Part shown: positions 61,869 to 64,000 of the stretch, one piece after another
Numbering within the stretch: the first letter of the stretch is position 1
Layout of the letters: every line of letters starts with the position of its first letter
DNA from: Asaia sp003994335
GTDB lineage: Bacteria; Pseudomonadota; Alphaproteobacteria; Acetobacterales; Acetobacteraceae
Length of the DNA stretch: 64,000 bases
Assembly (NCBI RefSeq): GCF_037151175.1
Contig: NZ_JBBCOR010000010.1
Location: 97,966 to 161,965 of the forward strand
Direction of reading: 5' to 3'
The notes under the pieces: generated by a model
Database searches by the model: none
What the model saw: the letters and a program-made list of their open reading frames with translations, nothing else
Told to the model about the DNA's origin: nothing
Program-made: the position numbers and the translations under genes

Positions 61869-62210
61869 ATGGCCCAGATATCCCTCCGACTTAATGGGTA
61901 CTCCTATACGATTGGCTGCCAGGATGGCGAGGAGCGCTATCTGCAGGAGCTCGCGAAGCAGGTGGAGCGCCGCATTGAGCGTGTTCGGAGTCTCGGGACA
62001 CAGGGCGGCGAATCCTGGACTCTGGTCATGGCCGCATTGCTCATGGCCGATGAACTGCATGATCTGGCCAAGGAAATCCTGCCAAGCACCACCAGCGAGC
62101 GGGTGCAAAGGGCTGATCGGATCATCACCGAGAACGAGGCGCTTGAGCAGAAGCTTAATTTATTGGCCGAGCGCGCCGAAGGCATTGCAGGTGAGCTTGA
62201 GAGTGCCTAG
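61869..62210 (+). CDS. zapA: Cell division protein ZapA
   Basis: A 113-residue Z-ring-associated protein that cross-links FtsZ filaments. The N-terminal beta-rich part (ISLRLNGYSYTIGCQDGEERYLQELA) is typical of ZapA, and residues about 40-110 form a helical coiled coil. It starts 2 bases after the small coiled-coil gene, and a 6S RNA candidate follows at once. Confidence 0.92.
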   Translation: MAQISLRLNGYSYTIGCQDGEERYLQELAKQVERRIERVRSLGTQGGESWTLVMAALLMADELHDLAKEILPSTTSERVQRADRIITENEALEQKLNLLAERAEGIAGELESA

Positions 62211-62220
62211 TTAGTGACGG

Positions 62221-62376
62221 GTGGGACTGCCCGGTACGTCAGGCAACTCAACCCCTGGGCCGATAAGCACTTCCTTAGGGAGCTGGCTCTGTTGTGATCG
62301 TGGTCATGATATCTGGCGCCCACCTGCGTGAGCAGGTCCGGGAGGGCTGAAAGACCGACGGCCAGGGTGGTTCCAC
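62221..62376 (+). ncRNA. ssrS: 6S RNA (SsrS) candidate
   Basis: The gap between zapA and fthC is the classic 6S RNA locus. GTGGGACTGCCC at 62221-62232 pairs over 12 bases (with G-U pairs) with GGGTGGTTCCAC at 62365-62376, forming the closing stem of a 156-base hairpin. An inner hairpin, ACCTGC-GTGA-GCAGGT, sits near 62323-62338. Size, position and long-stem form fit 6S RNA, which binds and inhibits the sigma70 holoenzyme. Exact ends are approximate. Confidence 0.8.
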
Positions 62377-62378
62377 AC

Positions 62379-62954
62379 ATGATGATAGATCAGCAAAAGC
62401 AGGATCTGCGGCGCATGATGCGCCAGCGCCGGGCCGATACGGTGGCTCCTCCCCATTCTCTGGATCTCCTGAACAAGCGCCTTGCTGCAGCGTTGCTTGC
62501 TGAGCCTGCTGCGCGCGCGATTGGGTGTGTCTGGCCTTTGCCTGACGAGCCGGATCTGCGCCCGCTCTGTCATGCCCTGTTTGCTGCCGGGCGCGACGTG
62601 CTTCTGCCAGAGACAACTCCCAAGGGCAGCGCGCTGCTGTTTCGACACTGGGCCCCGACCTGCGCGATGCTCACAGGCCGTTTTGGCACAGTGCATCCTG
62701 ACGGAGTTATCGGGCGTCCAGATGTGCTGCTGGTGCCTCTTCTGGCTTTTGACAGGTCGTTCAACCGGCTGGGCTATGGCGGGGGCTATTATGACAGGAC
62801 GCTTGCGGCTCTGGGCTGCCGGGGGATCGGGTTCGCTTTCGCGTGGCAGGAAGTGGCGCATGTACCCATCGGGCCGTATGACGCGCCTCTGGACCGTATT
62901 GTTACCGAGCAGGAAATCATCACCCCTAGGGCCGGGAAAGGCAAAGCAGAGTGA
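62379..62954 (+). CDS. fthC: 5-formyltetrahydrofolate cyclo-ligase
   Basis: Converts 5-formyl-THF to 5,10-methenyl-THF with ATP. From ATG 62379 it has 191 residues. KQDLRRMMRQRRADT near residue 5 and the signature LLAFDRSFNRLGYGGGYYDRTL near residue 125 are clear. Upstream in-frame starts lie inside the 6S RNA candidate and are rejected. It is also called ygfA, and commonly follows zapA and 6S RNA. It overlaps ymdB by 4 bases (GTGA). Confidence 0.93.
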   Translation: MMIDQQKQDLRRMMRQRRADTVAPPHSLDLLNKRLAAALLAEPAARAIGCVWPLPDEPDLRPLCHALFAAGRDVLLPETTPKGSALLFRHWAPTCAMLTGRFGTVHPDGVIGRPDVLLVPLLAFDRSFNRLGYGGGYYDRTLAALGCRGIGFAFAWQEVAHVPIGPYDAPLDRIVTEQEIITPRAGKGKAE

Positions 62955-63766
62955 GACTACTTTTTCTTGGAGATATCGTTGGGCGTTCAGGGCGGGAGGC
63001 CGTGATAGCCCGTCTGCCGGAGTGGCGTGAGTCGCTCAAGCTGGATGTCGTGGTGGTGAATGGAGAGAATGCCTCCCATGGTTTTGGGCTCTCCACCGCG
63101 ATCGCGACCGATCTGTTCAAGGCCGGGGTTGATGTGATCACGCTGGGCAATCACGCCTGGGACAAGAAGGAATTGCTGCGGGATATCGACTCCGAACCGC
63201 GAATCATTCGACCACTCAATTTCCCGCCTGGGACCCCGGGGCAGGGATCTTTCGTGATCGTGCTGCCGAACGGTCGCAAGGTGCTGGTGATCAATGTCAT
63301 GGGGCGCCTGTTCATGGACCCGCTCGACGATCCTTTCCGCGCCGTAAGCGAGTGTCTGTCGCGTCACAAGCTGGGGATGACAGCCCACGCCATTATCGTG
63401 GACCTGCATGCGGAGACAGGCAGCGAGAAAATGGCCTTTGGTCATTATCTGGACGGGAAGGTTTCTCTCGTGGTTGGCACGCATACCCATGTGCCGACCG
63501 CAGATTATCGCGTGCTTTCCAAGGGAACGGCCTATCAGACCGATGCCGGAATGTGTGGCGACTATGACAGCGTGATCGGTATGGGAAAGGAGGCCTCTCT
63601 GTACCGCTTTGTGCGCAAGCTGCCGGGTGAGCGCCTGCAGCCTGCAGAGGGAGAGGCGACTGTATGCGGGGTTTTCGTCGAGACGGATGACCGTACGGGG
63701 CTGGCCACACGGATCGAGGCTGTACGGCAGGGGGGACATCTCAGCCCTTCTTTCCCGGTTTTGTGA
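62951..63766 (+). CDS. ymdB: YmdB-family metallophosphoesterase
   Basis: A 271-residue phosphoesterase of the TIGR00282 family. It starts at GTG 62951 inside the fthC stop. RLLFLGDIVGRSGREAV at the N-terminus, VVNGENASHG near residue 35, TLGNHAWDKKE near 65, and HAETGSEKMAF near 155 with VGTHTHVPTAD near 175 form the two-metal site. Bacillus YmdB is a 2',3'-cyclic phosphodiesterase that affects biofilm and motility; the role here is inferred. Confidence 0.9.
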   Translation: MRLLFLGDIVGRSGREAVIARLPEWRESLKLDVVVVNGENASHGFGLSTAIATDLFKAGVDVITLGNHAWDKKELLRDIDSEPRIIRPLNFPPGTPGQGSFVIVLPNGRKVLVINVMGRLFMDPLDDPFRAVSECLSRHKLGMTAHAIIVDLHAETGSEKMAFGHYLDGKVSLVVGTHTHVPTADYRVLSKGTAYQTDAGMCGDYDSVIGMGKEASLYRFVRKLPGERLQPAEGEATVCGVFVETDDRTGLATRIEAVRQGGHLSPSFPVL

Positions 63767-63866
63767 GTTTTTTTGGATTAATTTGTTTGTGGTGTGTTGA
63801 TTGATGGGGGTGGGAATCGGGATTGGCCTATGATTGGCGTGGGTTTTGGGTGTTTTGAGGAAGTGT

Positions 63867-63895
63867 TTGACAACCCCCCCTGGTTTCCGTAAAAG
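63867..63895 (+). promoter_or_regulatory. Strong promoter candidate, probably of an rRNA operon
   Basis: TTGACA at 63867-63872 is a consensus -35, then a 17-base spacer leads to TAAAAG at 63890-63895. It lies upstream of a boxA-like leader and no protein start follows before the window edge. That layout suits an rrn operon promoter. Confidence 0.55.
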
Positions 63896-63966
63896 CCCGT
63901 TCACCGCAGCGGACGACGCTGGGGTGGCTGCCTGAAAGACTGAGTAAGATCAGTAGTTTAGGCAGG

Positions 63967-63980
63967 GTTCTTTGAAAATT
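63967..63980 (+). promoter_or_regulatory. boxA-like antitermination element
   Basis: GTTCTTTGAAAATT at 63967-63980, followed by GAATAGGAATGG, matches the leader of bacterial 16S rRNA genes, where boxA (core CTTTGAAAAT-like) recruits antitermination proteins. The 16S gene itself would start just past the window. Confidence 0.55.
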
Positions 63981-64000
63981 GAATAGGAATGGAAGGGATA

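Overview
The window is chromosomal DNA from an alphaproteobacterium, most likely an acetic acid bacterium (Acetobacteraceae, in the Asaia/Gluconobacter/Kozakia neighbourhood). This rests on a high G+C content judged by eye, a full hopanoid cluster (hpnL, hpnA-B-C, hpnD-E-shc-G), a lepA linked MotA/MotB-like set, and the sequence character of many housekeeping proteins. No phage, insertion sequence, integrase or CRISPR array is visible. Genus-level assignment is inference.

Layout. 1-4.6 kb: the end-truncated ribokinase, a family 9 glycosyltransferase, thrS and infC, the last apparently starting at a non-canonical AUA codon. 4.6-8.3 kb: an AT-rich intergenic region and a 796-residue RTX-type secreted protein. 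8.3-10.1 kb: tRNA-Ser(GGA), trpF, pyrF and a LapA-family membrane protein. 10.3-20.4 kb: secB, a 995-residue repeat-plus-glycosyltransferase protein, an M20 peptidase, the pdxA-pdxJ vitamin B6 pair, small exported proteins and a family 2 glycosyltransferase. 20.5-28.3 kb: a DUF2939 protein, a MoeB/ThiF adenylyltransferase with a DsrE-like partner, an SH3 exported protein, pyruvate kinase, a GMC oxidoreductase with a small subunit, and prephenate dehydrogenase.

28.3-39.6 kb is the hopanoid region. hpnL faces hpnA-B-C; a Tat-signal PLP aminotransferase and an exported cupin lie on the other strand; then hpnD-E-shc-G follow. Together HpnC, HpnD and HpnE make squalene from farnesyl diphosphate, Shc cyclises it, HpnG and HpnB act on extended hopanoids, and HpnL is a membrane protein tied to hopanoid trafficking. 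hpnH is not in the window.

39.6-51.4 kb: an iron-type alcohol dehydrogenase, an M20D amidohydrolase, a purine-type permease, a lipoprotein nucleotide phosphodiesterase, an AsmA protein, a glycosyltransferase and lepA. 51.4-54.5 kb: a three-gene set resembling an ion-driven, cell-wall-anchored motor. 54.6-59.4 kb: suhB, efp and both enzymes of EF-P beta-lysylation (epmB, epmA), with an exported NUC1-type nuclease between them. 59.5-62.2 kb: two lipoproteins, a degenerate ThiE homologue, two small unknowns and zapA. 62.2-64 kb: a 6S RNA candidate in its classic place between zapA and fthC, then ymdB, and finally a promoter and boxA-like leader suggesting that an rRNA operon begins just beyond the right edge.

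All functional calls come from reading translated sequence and recalled family motifs. No database search was run.
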